Source: Trematomus loennbergii
Taxonomy: Eukaryota; Chordata; Actinopteri; Perciformes; Nototheniidae
Direction of reading: 5' to 3'
Assembly: GCA_012861695.1 (NCBI GenBank)
Contig: JAAOOA010000064.1
Coordinates: forward strand, 837,295 to 901,294
Length of the DNA stretch: 64,000 nucleotides
Part shown: positions 49,481 through 63,141 of the stretch, piece after piece
How positions within the stretch are numbered: the first letter of the stretch is position 1
Layout: each line of letters opens with the position of its first letter
Notes under the pieces: model-generated
Told to the model about the DNA's origin: nothing
What the model saw: only the letters and a program-made list of their open reading frames with translations
Databases searched by the model: none
Program-made: the position numbers and the translations under genes

Positions 49481-50533
49481 GACTTTAGACTTTAGACTTT
49501 AGACTTTAGACTTTAGACTTAGACTTTAGACTTTAGACTTTAGACTTTAGACCTTAGACTTTAGACTTTAGACTTTAGACTTTAGACCTTAGACTTTAGA
49601 CTTTAGACTTTAGACTTTAGACCTTAGACTTTAGACTTTAGACTTTAGACTTTAGACTTTAGACTTTGGACTTTAGACTTTAGACTTTAGACTTTAGACT
49701 TTAAACTTTAGACTTTAGACTTTAAACTTTAGACCTTAGACTTTAGACTTTAGACTTTAGACTTTAGACTTTAGACTTTAGACCTTAGACTTTAGACTTT
49801 AGACTTTAGACCTTAGACTTTAGACTTTAGACTTTAGACTTTAGACTTTAGACTTTGGACTTTAGACTTTAGACTTTAGACTTTAGACTTTAGACTTTAG
49901 ACTTTAGACTTTAAACTTTAGACTTTAGACTTTAAACTTTAGACCTTAGACTTTAGACCTTAGACTTTAGACTTTAGACTTTAGACTTTAGACTTTAAAC
50001 TTTAGACTTTAGACTTTAAACTTTAGACCTTAGACTTTAGACCTTAGACTTTAGACTTTAGACTTTAGACTTTAGACTTTAGACCTTAGACTTTAGACTT
50101 TAGACTTTAGACTTTAGACTTTAGACCTTAGACTTTAGACTTTAGACTTTAGACTTTAGATTTAGACTTTAGACTTTAGACTTTAGACTTTAGACCTTAG
50201 ACTTTAGACTTTAGACTTTAGACTTTAGACTTTAGACTTTAGACTTTAGACCTTAGACTTTAGACTTTAGACTTTAGACCTTAGACTTTAGACTTTAGAC
50301 CTTAGACTTTAGACTTTAGACTTTAAACTTTAAACTTAGACCAGAGACTTTAGACTTTAGACTTTAGACTTTAGACCTTAGACTTTAGACTTAGACTTTA
50401 GACTTTAAACTTTAGACTTTAAACTTTAGACTTTAGACTTTAGACTTTAGACTTTAGACCTTAGACTTTAGACTTTAGACCTTAGACTTTAGACTTTAGA
50501 CTTTAGACTTTAGACTTTAGACTTTAGACTTTA
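49481..50533. repeat. 7-bp satellite (ACTTTAG)n, about 150 units
   Basis: Nearly pure heptamer array with recurring ACCTTAG and ACTTTAA variants. It starts 28 bp from the acceptor of the palld proline-rich exon, so the array is in the intron just upstream of that exon. Confidence 0.98.
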
Positions 50534-50639
50534 ATAGCAATACATTTCATTTTTATAGCGCTTTTCCTAATGCTCAAAGACAAAACACATACACAGTAGT
50601 CCTAATCCAAGTGTGAGTAAAGTGTGTAACGCATATTTC

Positions 50640-50725
50640 TTCAGACTAATGGACATCAAACATCCAGGATTTTAAGATAAGATAAGATGGACCTTTATTA
50701 ATCCTCGTGGGGACATTCAGTGGTT
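50640..50725 (-). mobile_element. LINE 3' tail
   Basis: In minus sense GTCCCCACGAGGATTAATAAAGGTCCATC followed by (TTATC)n: a typical LINE terminus with AATAAA. No coding part seen. Confidence 0.45.
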
Positions 50726-51104
50726 TAACAGCAACAGGTCAGAGTGAGAAACAGCACAGCAACAAACAGTGCATATTACAGTGTGTTGCATTGTGCCCCG
50801 TGGTGTGCAGCCCTCTCTTCTCTCTCTGTCTGTAGATGGTCTACACTCACCAAAGGTCAGCTCTACATAACGCCTCGTTTGCATATTTAAACATAACATC
50901 TCAAAGCCTGCATATTATATACACCACATTTCACATGGAGAAGATGCAGAACATTATTTCTATGGCAGTGCTTTGTGATTTGTGAGAGATCAAACAGACA
51001 TGCTCAGTAGAAACCTTTGACTCTAACATGTCAACAACAGGGAAGAAGGATGTGTACATATTTAATAAGTGTATGACTCATTTGCATATGTAAACATACC
51101 TAAG

Positions 51105-51254
<150 letters not shown>

Positions 51255-51681
51255 CAGCTGATATGCTATCGGCCTGTTGACACTGCATCAGGCCTGCTGG
51301 AGGAGTGACAGATAAGAGAGTCTCTGTGAACAGCTGACTTTCTCTCTCTCCCTGATGAGTGTGTGTGTTTTCTCACGGAGGAGTGTGTGTGTTTTCTGAG
51401 TCATTATGGGAGACGGAGGTTTTATTCCTCAGTTTTCGGTCTGGCTCCAGCAGCTTAAGGGAAGTTACATTAAGACTTTTAATTATACTTGGAATTAAAT
51501 CTAAAACCTAGTTTATAAAAACCAAATCTGAAGAAAGGAGAACAATTAATGTGCCGAGTTCAAAGTCGTCCTGAGCCAAGTGTCCTCCATGCTGCTCAAT
51601 GAGTTAAAGAGACCTTTTTTTTAATTAAATCACAGCTTCTGATGGAAAACAAACCTCTGTGTTTTCTCCTTCACCCACGAG

Positions 51682-52752
51682 ACATCACAGACCAGAGGAC
51701 ACCACATCACAGACTAGAGGACACCACATCACAGACTAGAGGACACCACATCACAGACTAGAGGACACCACATCACAGACTAGAGGACACCACATCACAG
51801 ACCAGAGGACACCACATCACAGACTAGAGGACACCACATCACAGACTAGAGGACACCACATCACAGACCAGAGGACACCACATCACAGACCAGAGGACAC
51901 CACATCACAGACTAGAGGACACCACATCACAGACTAGAGGACACCACATCACAGACTAGAGGACACCACATCACAGACTAGAGGACACCACATCACAGAC
52001 CAGAGGACACCACATCACAGACTAGAGGACACCACATCACAGACTAGAGGACACCACATCACAGACTAGAGGACACCACATCACAGACTAGAGGACACCA
52101 CATCACAGACCAGAGGACACCACATCACAGACCAGAGGACACCACATCACAGACTAGAGGACACCACATCACAGACTAGAGGACACCACATCACAGACTA
52201 GAGGACACCACATCACAGACTAGAGGACACCACATCACAGACTAGAGGACACCACATCACAGACTAGAGGACACACATCACAGACCAGAGGACACCACAT
52301 CACAGACCAGAGGACACCACATCACAGACCAGAGGACACCACATCACAGACCAGAGGACACCACATCACAGACTAGAGGACACCACATCACAGACTAGAG
52401 GACACCACATCACAGACTAGAGGACACCACATCACAGACTAGAGGACACACATCACAGACCAGAGGACACCACATCACAGACTAGAGGACACCACATCAC
52501 AGACTAGAGGACACCACATCACAGACCAGAGGACACCACATCACAGACCAGAGGACACCACATCACAGACTAGAGGACACCACATCACAGACCAGAGGAC
52601 ACCACATCACAGACTAGAGGACACCACATCACAGACTAGAGGACACCACATCACAGACTAGAGGACACCACATCACAGACCAGAGGACACCACATCACAG
52701 ACTAGAGGACACCACATCAGACCAGAGGACACCACATCACAGACTAGAGGAC
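51682..52752. repeat. 22-bp minisatellite, about 48 units
   Basis: Unit ACCACATCACAGACTAGAGG plus AC, with an alternating ACTAG/ACCAG variant and occasional one-base (ACACATC) and larger deletions (52,719). Confidence 0.98.
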
Positions 52753-53063
52753 ATGGTTTCCAAAGGGCCTTCCTGCAGCATTATCTTGAGACCATGCTGA
52801 TAGATTGAGGACATTTGAACACAAACTAGAGAGCATCTAATGATGGGACCACACCACTAGCAACGCTGAAGTGGTACAAAGGTGTGACGAGGGGGGGGGG
52901 GGGGTAAACAGCCTCTCTCCCACTCCCTAAAGTATTAATACTTGAGATATGGACAAAGCTTTTCGGGTTTGGACTCCCTTTAGCACGACATAGGAAGCTT
53001 CGTTAGGGCTCAGGGGGCAAAGGTTACGTCATGAGACATTAGTCAAAGAATAAGCCAAAAAGA

Positions 53064-53383
53064 CTCAAAGTACTAGATCTGAGTACTTCTACTTTTACTC
53101 AAGTACAAGATCTGAGTACTTCTACTTTTACTCAAGTACAAGATCTGAGTACTTCTACTTTTACTCAAGTACAAGATCTGAGTACTTCTACTTTTACTCA
53201 AGTACTAGATCTGAGTACTTCTACTTTTACTCAAGTACAAGATCTGAGTACTTCTACTTTTACTCAAGTACTAGATCTGAGTACTTCTACTTTTACTCAA
53301 GTACAAGATCTGAGTACTTCTACTTGTACTCAAGTACAAGATCTGAGTACTTCTACTTGTACTCTAGATCTGAGTACTTCTTC
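53064..53383. repeat. 33-bp minisatellite, about nine units
   Basis: Unit AGATCTGAGTACTTCTACTT then TTACTCAAGTACA. The words are those of the fish AAGTACA repeat, so this is another internal expansion of that family. Confidence 0.95.
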
Positions 53384-54158
53384 ACCTCAGCTGATTGGTG
53401 CATACTGTGTGTGTTAAATATTACAACATGCTGTACAATATATATATATTGTGTACATGTATGATCCAGATGAATGCAGACTGTCCTCCAGGAGGTTCGG
53501 AGAGTAAAGAGAGACTCCTCGTCCTCCAGATGTTCGAGGAGGGGACTAAGTTCTCCTCGATCAGGTCCAGATGTTTGATAATCAGCCCGTCCACTGTTTC
53601 TCCTCTCAGACAGCAGAGAGGGTCTCAGCTCAGCAGACACACAGGGTCAGTGTGCCCTCCTGGATCACTGACCCAGGACCAGTCTGAGAGCCTGGCTCAA
53701 CTCACTGCTGACACTTTGTGATGAAGAGGGCAGTCAAGAAGAGAGAGTTTCACTGCAGTGTGTGAGACGTAATGTCACAACACTTCCAAAAAGCGACGTA
53801 AAACACAGAAGACCTAAATAAATCTACCATAGAAACAAAACCAGCGAACAGAGACAGGAATGTAGTGAGAGACACGAAGGTCTCCAGACGGATGGGAGAC
53901 CACAAAAGAGACAGAACTGCTAACACAGAACTACCAGCAACCCACAAGAAGACCTCAAAGACCCACATCTCTTTGAATTGAGGGGGGGGGGCTCTTTGTC
54001 TCATTACTTAGTTTATTCTGAGGCTTCACGTGCCCAGATACTAGTTATTAATTCAGACCCCCCCCCCAGACCCCCCCCCCAGATCTGTTACAGGAAGAGT
54101 CTGCTGCGCCTTTTACTCCTTTTTAGGACTGCAGCGTGTGCTCCAGCAGAGAGGAACA

Positions 54159-54341
<183 letters not shown>

Positions 54342-54439
54342 CAGTGCACGTCAGTAACATGTGTGATCTGGAGGTTTTTCTTACATCTGCCTGACATGGT
54401 GTTCTGTACTTTAATATGAAGAAACAAACATCTTCTAAC

Positions 54440-55000
54440 AGCGGAAAGTACTCTCTATTTACTAAAGCTAAAGTACTGCAAAAGTATTACAGAAATACTG
54501 CAAAAGTACTGCAAAAGTACTGCAAAAGTACTGCACTAAAGATAAAAACTACAGGTAAAAGTCTTGCGTGACACTATGAGCTCATGTACCATACAAGTTT
54601 TCCAGTACAAGTAAAAGTAATGTTAAAGTACTCCGCCACTACAGGTAAAAAGACTGAGTAAAAGTACTCTGAAAGTACACAAGTACAAGCAAATGTACTG
54701 TAGATGTTCTCCTGGTTGAAAATAATACACTACAGCTAAGAATACCACAAGTGAAAGTACTCTGAAGGAACTCCACTACCATTAAAAAGCACTTTCAAAC
54801 GACAATACTGAAAGTGCACCACTACAAGAGGACTGGGAATAAAGTACTCGACTACAAGTAAAAGTACTGACTCATCACAAAGTGTGTGTAGTGCAAACAC
54901 ACTCTCCTTTTTACAGTGGAAATACCTCACTGATCAGGAAGTATACACATGGTGTGTTGGGGTAGAAGTACACAGATCTTCTACTTAGTAATACAGAACA
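54440..55000. repeat. Degenerate AAGTACT repeat
   Basis: Many AAAGTACTG words without a fixed period; same family words as the arrays at 37, 53 and 58.6 kb. Confidence 0.7.
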
Positions 55001-55067
55001 GTACTACAGTAAATATACTTGGTTACCTTCCCCTCATTGACCTGTACATGTGAATAAAGCTCAACTG

Positions 55068-55275
<208 letters not shown>

Positions 55276-55884
55276 CTGACGTCACATCAAAAGGTCGGTG
55301 AGTTTCATTTCATTTGCAGCCGCAGGGAAACTGTATGACTTCAGGGTTAATATGAAGCTCTGCAGACTCAGTGACCTTTAAACTCATATAACACAATATA
55401 TAACTCTGTGTCTAACGCAGTTCAAACCTTTCCGGCAAGTGTTTGAGGGTAAAATCCCAATCCTTAATATTTCCTGTTTGACTGAAATCATGTTTTGGTT
55501 TTTAAAGCTGATGAGTCTGCAGTTTGTTGTTGTTGGGAAAAATGTGACTCAGCATTTTGTCCAAGCAGTATCCCTACAGACAGCGATACTTCACATATAT
55601 AAATATCACAATACATGCAGTCATGGAAGAGACATTTCATTCAGACTGCCACTAACTACGAACACTACAAACTGTTTTGAACAGAAAATACTTAAATGTT
55701 AAGTAGAAGTTAGAAGTTTAGTGGGTTCATTTATATATAGTTCTACTTTTCTCCTTAGTTACTCAAACCAGATGTGTTCCTTAATGTGCTGTCCTTTAAC
55801 TTCTGATTGGAAGTAGTTATCAGTAGTTTGAAAAGCTTTTCAAGTATGTTCCTGACACGTCCTCTCTTTCTGCGCCTGTGTTTC

Positions 55885-57042
55885 AGGTGTCCTGACTCCA
55901 TGTGGTGGAGTAGGTGTCCTGACTCTAAGTGGTGGAGTAGGTGTCCTGACTCTATGTGGTGGAGTAGGTGTCCTGACTCTATGTGGTGGAGGAGGTGTCC
56001 TGACTCTATGTGGTGGGATAGGTGTCCTGACTCTATGTGGTGGGATAGGTGTCCTGACTCTATGTGGTGGAGTAGGTGTCCTGACTCTATGTGGTGGGAT
56101 AGGTGTCCTGACTCTATGTGGTGGAGTAGGTGTCCTGACTCTATGTGGTGGATAGGTGTCCTGACTCTATGTGGGGAGTAGGTGTCCTGACTCTAAGTGG
56201 TGGGATAGGTGTCCTGACTCTATGTGGTGGGATAGGTGTCCTGACTCTATGTGGTGGAGTAGGTGTCCTGACTCTATGTGGTGGGATAGGTGTCCTGACT
56301 CTATGTGGTGGAGTAGGTGTCCTGACTCTATGTGGTGGAGTAGGTGTCCTGACTCTATGTGGTGGAGTAGGTGTCCTGACTCTATGTGGTGGAGTAGGTG
56401 TCCTGACTCTATGTGGTGGAGTAGGTGTCCTGACTCTATGTGGTGGGATAGGTGTCCTGACCATGTGGTGGAGTAGGTGTCCTGACTCTATGTGGTGGAG
56501 TAGGTGTCCTGACTCTAAGTGGTGGAGTAGGTGTCCTGACTCTATGTGGTGGGATAGGTGTCCTGACTCTATGTGGTGGAGTAGGTGTCCTGACTCTATG
56601 TGGTGGGATAGGTGTCCTGACTCTATGTGGTGGAGTAGGTGTCCTGACCATGTGGTGGAGTAGGTGTCCTGACTCTATGTGGTGGAGTAGGTGTCCTGAC
56701 TCTATGTGGTGGGATAGGTGTCCTGACTCTATGTGGTGGGATAGGTGTCCTGACTCTATGTGGTGGAGTAGGTGTCCTGACTCTAAGTGGTGGAGTAGGT
56801 GTCCTGACTCTATGTGGTGGGATAGGTGTCCTGACTCTAAGTGGTGGATAGGTGTCCTGACTCTAGTGGTGGAGTAGGTGTCCTGACTCTATGTGGTGGG
56901 ATAGGTGTCCTGACTCTATGTGGTGGGATAGGTGTCCTGACTCCATGTGGTGGAGTAGGTGTCCTGACTCTAAGTGGTGGAGTAGGTGTCCTGACTCTAA
57001 GTGGTGGAGTAGTGTCCTGACTCTATGTGGTGGGATAGGTGA
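55885..57042. repeat. 27-bp minisatellite, about 43 units
   Basis: Unit AGGTGTCCTGACTCTATGTG then GTGGAGT, with GGGAT, CTAAG and shortened variants. The period is a multiple of 3, so every frame shows a 9-residue repeat (for example CPDSMWWSR, VRTPTPPHR). No start context or flanking coding sequence supports translation. Confidence 0.97.
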
Positions 57043-58380
57043 CCTAAACCCTTTCCTGTGTGTAAAGTTGAATGGAGCCGTTTGTCTCACAGAACTTCAT
57101 TAAGAGGTGGATTCAGCCCCAGCAGCTGCACCTTGCTTCCATCAGCCTGTTTGTGCTTCCTGAACAACAGCAGCAGCTTATCTGGTGACAGGAAGCAGGC
57201 CCGGCTGAGCAGGAAGTACTTTCCAGTAATGAGGGCTTTCCTGGTGTAAACAACAACAACAACAACAGGGGGTAACTGAGGACGGCTGTGTCTCTGCTGT
57301 GAACACAGGGATTGAAACACGCAGCGCTGTGTTTGCTTCACACCTCCACATGTGTGTCTCTGCGCAGCGTGGCTTAGCGCCCGCCTGACCTCGCCTTGAG
57401 TCAGGATTTATCTGCAAACAGTGAAACGCAGCTCCGGTGTCACGCCTTCAACACAAACACAGCCGGGTCAGGAGGTCAGGAGGAGGTGCAACTCTGACAG
57501 ATTATATGTTAGATGAATGCAGGGAAAAGTGCAAAAACAACTAGACCTGTGTTAGATATGAAAGTGAGTTATGTCTCACACGCAAAACAGTTCCAAAACA
57601 ACCAAAAAGAGACAGATTTTTCCCACTTGAAAGAACTTGTGTTGCTTCAATAGTTAACCAGATGCTTCAATGCTGATACAAACCTATTTCGGTGCAGAAA
57701 CATCCCATAATAACATCTTTTTTCACAGCTTTTCAGAGTGAACAGTGGAGAGAGAGCTGTTAGAGTCTCTCCTCTCTGCAGCTGAACTCACAACCTGTGT
57801 TATTAAAGTGAGTTATGTCCCAGATGTTGTCCCAGATGTTTCAGAGGAGTGTTTTTAATCATGGTAACAGGGCGTTTTATAGGGCGGCATGTAAGGGCTG
57901 CTGTAGGTTAAATATATAACAAATATCAGAGCTGGGGTAGGGTGGGCAATAATAGTGGTGACTTTGCAGTAAACGAACAGCTTTGAGGAAAAGTCACAGA
58001 ACGACGAGAAATAACTCATAAAATATGTAGTTGTTGTTTTTGGTGAGAAAATAATAATTTATCTCATTATTACCCCCCCTCCCCGCCCTTCCCCCGGGCA
58101 TTGAATACAAATGATCATGGTGGTAAATATATATTTTTTTCAAAGTCCTGACACCGGCTGTAGTTGCCTCTGCTCTCCTGTGGTGGCGCTGTTTCCCCTT
58201 TAAGCAGCGTCAGCATGTTGACCACACACTTTGTGCATATTGGTGCTTTCTAACCACTGAATATCAGAGCATCTTGGAACATCAACACTAAACACTACAA
58301 CTCCCATGATGCACCGCTGCACAACCACAACCACCAGCTGTTACTGTTGTCCTCATTGGGAACTGTGTGTGTGTATCAGT
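57043..58380. other. No gene recognised
   Basis: A minus-strand frame (57,087-57,341) includes TRKALITGKYFLLSRACFLS and a Val run from a CAA repeat, with no known domain. GTTAACCAGATGCTTCAATG and GGTGCAGAAACAT (57,652-57,705) recur at 61,360-61,402 in a second dispersed copy. Confidence 0.4.
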
Positions 58381-58383
58381 CAC

Positions 58384-59194
58384 CAGAGATGTCAAAAGTA
58401 CACACATCCTTTCCTCAAGTAGAAGTACACACATCCTTTACTCAAGTAGAAGTACAGATACTCGTGTTTAAACATACTCTGGTGAAAGTAGAAGTACTGA
58501 TAAACTTCTTTACTCACGTAAAAGTAAAGAGGGCTTTGAAATGTACTTCAGTAAAAAGTACCCATAACTAGCAGCTGTTTTAAAGAGTACCTGACCTCCC
58601 TTTATATTAATAGAACAATAATGTCATTGTTAGCTAATGAATGTTTCCATGCTGAAAGTACAGGTATTTGTGTTCAACATGTAAGAAGTAGAAAGTACAG
58701 GTATTTGTGTTCAACATGTAAGAAGTAGAAAGTATAGGTATTTGTGTTCAACATGTGAGAAGTAGAAAAGTACAGGTATTTGTGTTCAACATGTAAGAAG
58801 TAGAAAGTACAGGTATTTGTGTTCAACATGTAAGAAGTAGAAAGTACAGGTATTTGAGTTCAACATGTAAGAAGTAGAAAGTACAGGTATTTGTGTTCAA
58901 CATGTAAGAAGTAGAAAGTACAGGTATTTGTGTTCAACATGTAAGAAGTAGAAAGTACAGGTATTTGTGTTCAACATGTAAGAAGTAGAAAGTACAGGTA
59001 TTTGTGTTCAACATGTAAGAAGTAGAAAGTACAGGTATTTGTGTTCAACATGTAAGAAGTAGAAAGTACAGGTATTTGTGTTCAAAATGTAAGAAGTCAA
59101 AGTAAAAAGTGTCCAGAAAAATAAGTAGTGGAGTAAAGTACTGATACCAGAAAAATGTACTTAAGTACAGTAACAAAGTATTTGTACTCTACTC
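58384..59194. repeat. AAGTACA repeat with a 37-bp array of about 12 units, inverse of the 37-39 kb locus
   Basis: The array at 58,657-59,096 has the unit AAGAAGTAGAAAGTACAGGT plus ATTTGTGTTCAACATGT, the reverse complement of the 36.9-39.0 kb unit. The flank GATACCAGAAAAATGTACTT at 59,140 is also inverse to 36,930-36,955. Confidence 0.95.
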
Positions 59195-59262
59195 TGTCAC
59201 ACACACCTTTGTGTTCACACAGCAGGAGGAGAGTGTGTTGTTATTTTACGGCCCTCACACAC

Positions 59263-59317
59263 CTGGTTCCTCGGTTTCCCCCGAAGCGTTGCCTCGTCTC
59301 TGCGTCACTATCACCGT
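59263..59317 (-). CDS. Candidate small upstream palld exon
   Basis: In palld sense TGCCCCCCCTCAG precedes a 55-bp open stretch ending ACCAG/GTGTGTGAGG. One frame reads GDSDAETRQRFGGNRGT, loosely like the TDSDSESLAF-SRAG segment after the first Ig domain of human palladin. Evidence is splice-like ends plus weak similarity only. Confidence 0.2.
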
Positions 59318-59329
59318 CTGAGGGGGGGC

Positions 59330-60079
59330 AGACCGTGAGTAACGCTGTCTGTTCAAACTCAGGACGAGTCACTGATTTACACCTGTCTGTCTGTGAGTCA
59401 CTCTTTTCACTTTATTTACTGCTTTGTAGCGTGGGACTTTCACAGAAGGATCAATACAAATCTCTGTCTGGGATCCAAGTTTTTTTGCAAACCCAAAAAT
59501 GTGTGTTAGGACTTAGGAGTCAAAATATGTCTAGAAATCCAAACGTTCAAATAAGTGTTTCTGAATCAAAAAGTTCTGTCTAGAAATCCACATTTTGTCT
59601 TTATCCAAAACTCTAATTTGCAAGTCCAAACGTTTTTTTGCAAACCAAAAATGTGTTAGGAATAAAAAAAAATGTTTTACGAATTCAAATGTGTATTTGT
59701 GAAATCCACATTTTTGTCTGTAATCCAAAAGACGTGTTCACACAAACATCGAAAAAATGATTGACTGTTCAAATTTGTGTCTATAAATCTTCAATTTTCT
59801 CTATATCTAAAAGTTTAAATGACAAATACAAAAGTTGTGTTCACAGAAAAATCGACAGACATTGTTTTTTCATTAAAACTGTAAAAACAGAGAACTACAT
59901 TTAGTCTGTTATTACTATTATAATATTATTTTTGTTGTTATGTTTGCATCAAAATCAACACATTTCTTGAAAATGTGCATTAAGTTCTTCATATAAACAT
60001 GTTCTTATTTAAACACAACATCCCTCCTGTAAAGCAGCACTTTGGGATTTACACGTTTTCAATCCCAGACTTTCTTTAA
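59330..60079. other. No gene recognised
   Basis: AAAAATGTGT and AAATCCA-type words repeat degenerately (59,480-59,870). No coding signal. Confidence 0.4.
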
Positions 60080-60542
60080 AGTGGACCTATCATGCTATAT
60101 TATAATAATATAGTGTAGGACCATACCTATATAAGGCATATCTTTTCAAAATACCAAACAGATCATTCATTTTAGCCATGCCTCATTTCGCTCATTTGAC
60201 AATTTATAGCTCTGTTTTAGCAGTGAGAACAGCACCACCTACAGGCCTGGCATATGTACTACAGCGTCTCCAGCGCTTTCGAACGGCAATGGCCGTGGCT
60301 GTCTCCTCCTGATTGGTGGAGTTGGCCCAATAGCCGTAGCGCCACCGTCCTGACGTCAGGACAGTGTTCAAATCTGGATCAGTTTTGATCAGATCCGTTG
60401 CAGCCCTTTTTTAGAGATTTGGGTATGGAGGAAAATAGAGAGGGTTGTGTTTTCTGACACTTGGTGAGTTCCCTGGAACACCGGGGACACATATTCATGT
60501 AGAAAAGACGTACACAAGTGCATTTTGCATGATAGGTCCCAT
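60080..60542. mobile_element. TTAA-flanked MITE, copy 2
   Basis: TTAA at 60,076-60,079 and 60,543-60,546. Ends contain GGACCTATCATGC and GCATGATAGGTCC. The interior shares CAAATCTGGATCAGTTTT and CACCGTCCTGACGTCAGGAC with copy 1 and copy 3. Confidence 0.88.
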
Positions 60543-60549
60543 TTAAATG

Positions 60550-62650
60550 CGGTAAAAAGACATTTGTGATTTGGGTTTTGAAGCACCTAATGCCATGTGG
60601 TTAACAACTTAGGCAACAAACGTGCTTTTGAAGTTGGTCAAAGTCGTAAAACATCAAGACCCAACTGGAGTAAATGAATCTCTCTTCTCTCTGAGCGAGC
60701 TCTGAGTTTCTTGATGCTGAGATCTGAACACTTCGCTCACAGCTCTACGTCTGACTGCGTAATGAAGACCCTCTTCTTCCTCTTTTGTCCTCAGATTATT
60801 CCCCCCCCCCCTCCCTCCATCTCTTCTGGCTCTAATTGCACACACACCACATTAACCAGAACCAGACTGCCCCCCCCCCCCTCTCTCTCTTTCTGAGCCA
60901 GCTCTCTCTCTTTCTGTCTTTATTCCTCTAATATCACGTTTCTCTCCATCCATCTTTAACGCTGAGATTCTCCCTCTGAAGCAAGAATGTGTCGGACATT
61001 CCTCCCCGGCTCCGAGAGGAAGACATGGCATCAGACGGGATTAACAGCAGGAGGAAGAGGGGGGGGAGGAGGAGGAGGGAGGAAGAGTCCAGCTTTCTCA
61101 CCTAACTCTCTCTATTGTGTAACTAATCCATCTGACTCGAGGCAGAGGACACCGTCTGCTCCTGGAGAGTATGGAGGACGTCCAGCGACAGTTACGGGTT
61201 TAAAAATGAGTCCACTAAGGGAGGGGGGGGGGGGGGGGGGAATGAACAAACACAGGACTCTCACCCAGAGAATTATTTATTTACTCTAGTTGTATTTTTC
61301 CAAAGGAACCATGATCTTTTCCCAACCGTTAAAAGTTCTGTGTTCTGTGTTGCCTAATTTGTTAACCAGACGCTTCAAAGCTGAGCCGTGGTGCAGAAAC
61401 ATATAGAGAGAGAGAGCTGGCGTTGCCGTCTCTCCTCTGAACTCGCTCCCCTTCCTGAGCCTCTCTCCGCTAAATGAATGGGTATCACTCGGAGAGAAAA
61501 CCGCACACCCATTCTGAAAACATGTGATTTAAACATTAACATGCCGAGCCGGGGAGAAACCTCAATCATCCGTCTTCTCTTCCCTCCTCGACTCCCTGAC
61601 TCAGTGAAGACACGTTCCCAAGACTTTCTAAGAACCTTGGGAACGTTTTCCTGAGCAGACATGATGGGAAGTTATGAGAGATGGTTCTAGACATAAACAC
61701 TGAAACTTATATTTAGGGATAAGATGAGAAAAACAAAACCAGTTAGGGACGAAAAAGTTCAAAAACGTTTCCAAAACTCTTTGGATTTACAGACTTTTCC
61801 AGTGTTTTCATGACCCTGAGTTTAACGTTAAGTTTTTGTTTCCACTGCTTATAAAAATAAACAACCAACTAAGACATAAACACTAAAACGTATAATTAGG
61901 AATAAGAGAGAAAACAACACCAAACAAACCAGTTAGGACCAAACACTTCCAGAACTTTTCTTTTTGGATTTTTGTTACTTTTCCAGTGTTTTCATGACCT
62001 TGAGTTTAACATCAAGTTTCTAGTCCTTTTTTCCATTATCATAAAGAAACAACCAACCAAAAGAAGTCTAAACACAGTAAAGTTCTTAAAAAGTTTCCCT
62101 CCTGACAGTCAAACGTTCAAGACAACTTCAAAAAGAGAGTGTTTTGTTGAAAGAGTGAAATATGATGTAAATATAGAGGGTTTTACCTTCAGAGGAGTGT
62201 GAGCTGCTGTTATTCCCTGCAGAGTGAGCTGCTCTCTGTGTATCTGCAGGTATGAGCAGCAGATATACACACACACACACACACTCTGACGCTCGGCATG
62301 ACTCACTGTCTCACTGCCCCGCCACAATAAGAGCCAGACCCTTCACAATAAGAGCTCTGACACAGACAGACGATCCAAAGAACAACACATGGACAGAAAC
62401 TCGTGAGACTTTTCTCTCCTCACTTTGACTGCTTTTGTGTCACCTTTTATAATGTTTCATCAGAGAGACAGGAGGATCATTTTGTACGTGTTTGTGCTTC
62501 TCTTATTTTCCTACGATCCTGTTATGATTGGCTGTGAATAATAAATATGAAGGACAGACTAAGGGGCAGGTTTATTATTGTCTTCTCTCTGCTCCTTTTC
62601 GGGTACGGTGTTTTATAGAGACATGTTTTGTAACTAATTGTTATACTTTA
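60550..62650. other. No gene recognised
   Basis: C- and G-runs near 60,801, 60,871 and 61,221. A minus-strand frame of 95 codons (61,375-61,662) starts MSAQENVPKVLRKSWERVF but has no recognisable domain or splice support. CA tract at 62,266-62,284. Confidence 0.4.
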
Positions 62651-62651
62651 A

Positions 62652-63137
62652 AGGGGACCTATCATGCAAAATGCACTGTTGTACGTCTTTTCTACATGAA
62701 TATGTGTCCCCGGTGTTCCAGGGAACTCACCAAGTGTCAGAAAACACAACCCTCTCTATTTTCCTCCATACCCAAATCTCTAAAAAAGGGGCTGCAACGG
62801 ATCTGATAAAAACTGATCCAGATTTGAACACTGTCCTGACGTCAGGACGGTGGCGCTACGGCTATTGGGCCAACTCCACCAATCAGGAGGAGACAGCCAC
62901 GGCCATTGACGTTCGAAAGCGCTGGAGACGCTGTAGTACATATGCCAGGCCTGTAGATGGTGCTGTTCTCACTGAATCTGCCCTTGCAAAACAGAGCTAA
63001 CAAATGTCAAATTGAGCAAAATGAGGCATGGCTAAAATGCATGATCTGTTTGGAATTTTGAAAAAAAAAAAGTATAAATATGCCTTATATAGGTATGGTC
63101 CTACTATATTATTCAAATATAGCATGATAGGTCCACT
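62652..63137. mobile_element. TTAA-flanked MITE, copy 3 (inverted relative to copy 2)
   Basis: TTAA at 62,648-62,651 and 63,138-63,141. Starts GGGGACCTATCATGCAAAAT and ends ATAGCATGATAGGTCCACT. Near full-length inverse of copy 2, 2.1 kb away. Confidence 0.88.
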
Positions 63138-63141
63138 TTAA

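Noticed and set aside
61375..61662. Minus-strand 95-codon frame starting MSAQENVPK
   Set aside because: No recognisable domain and no flanking splice sites; length is within chance expectation.
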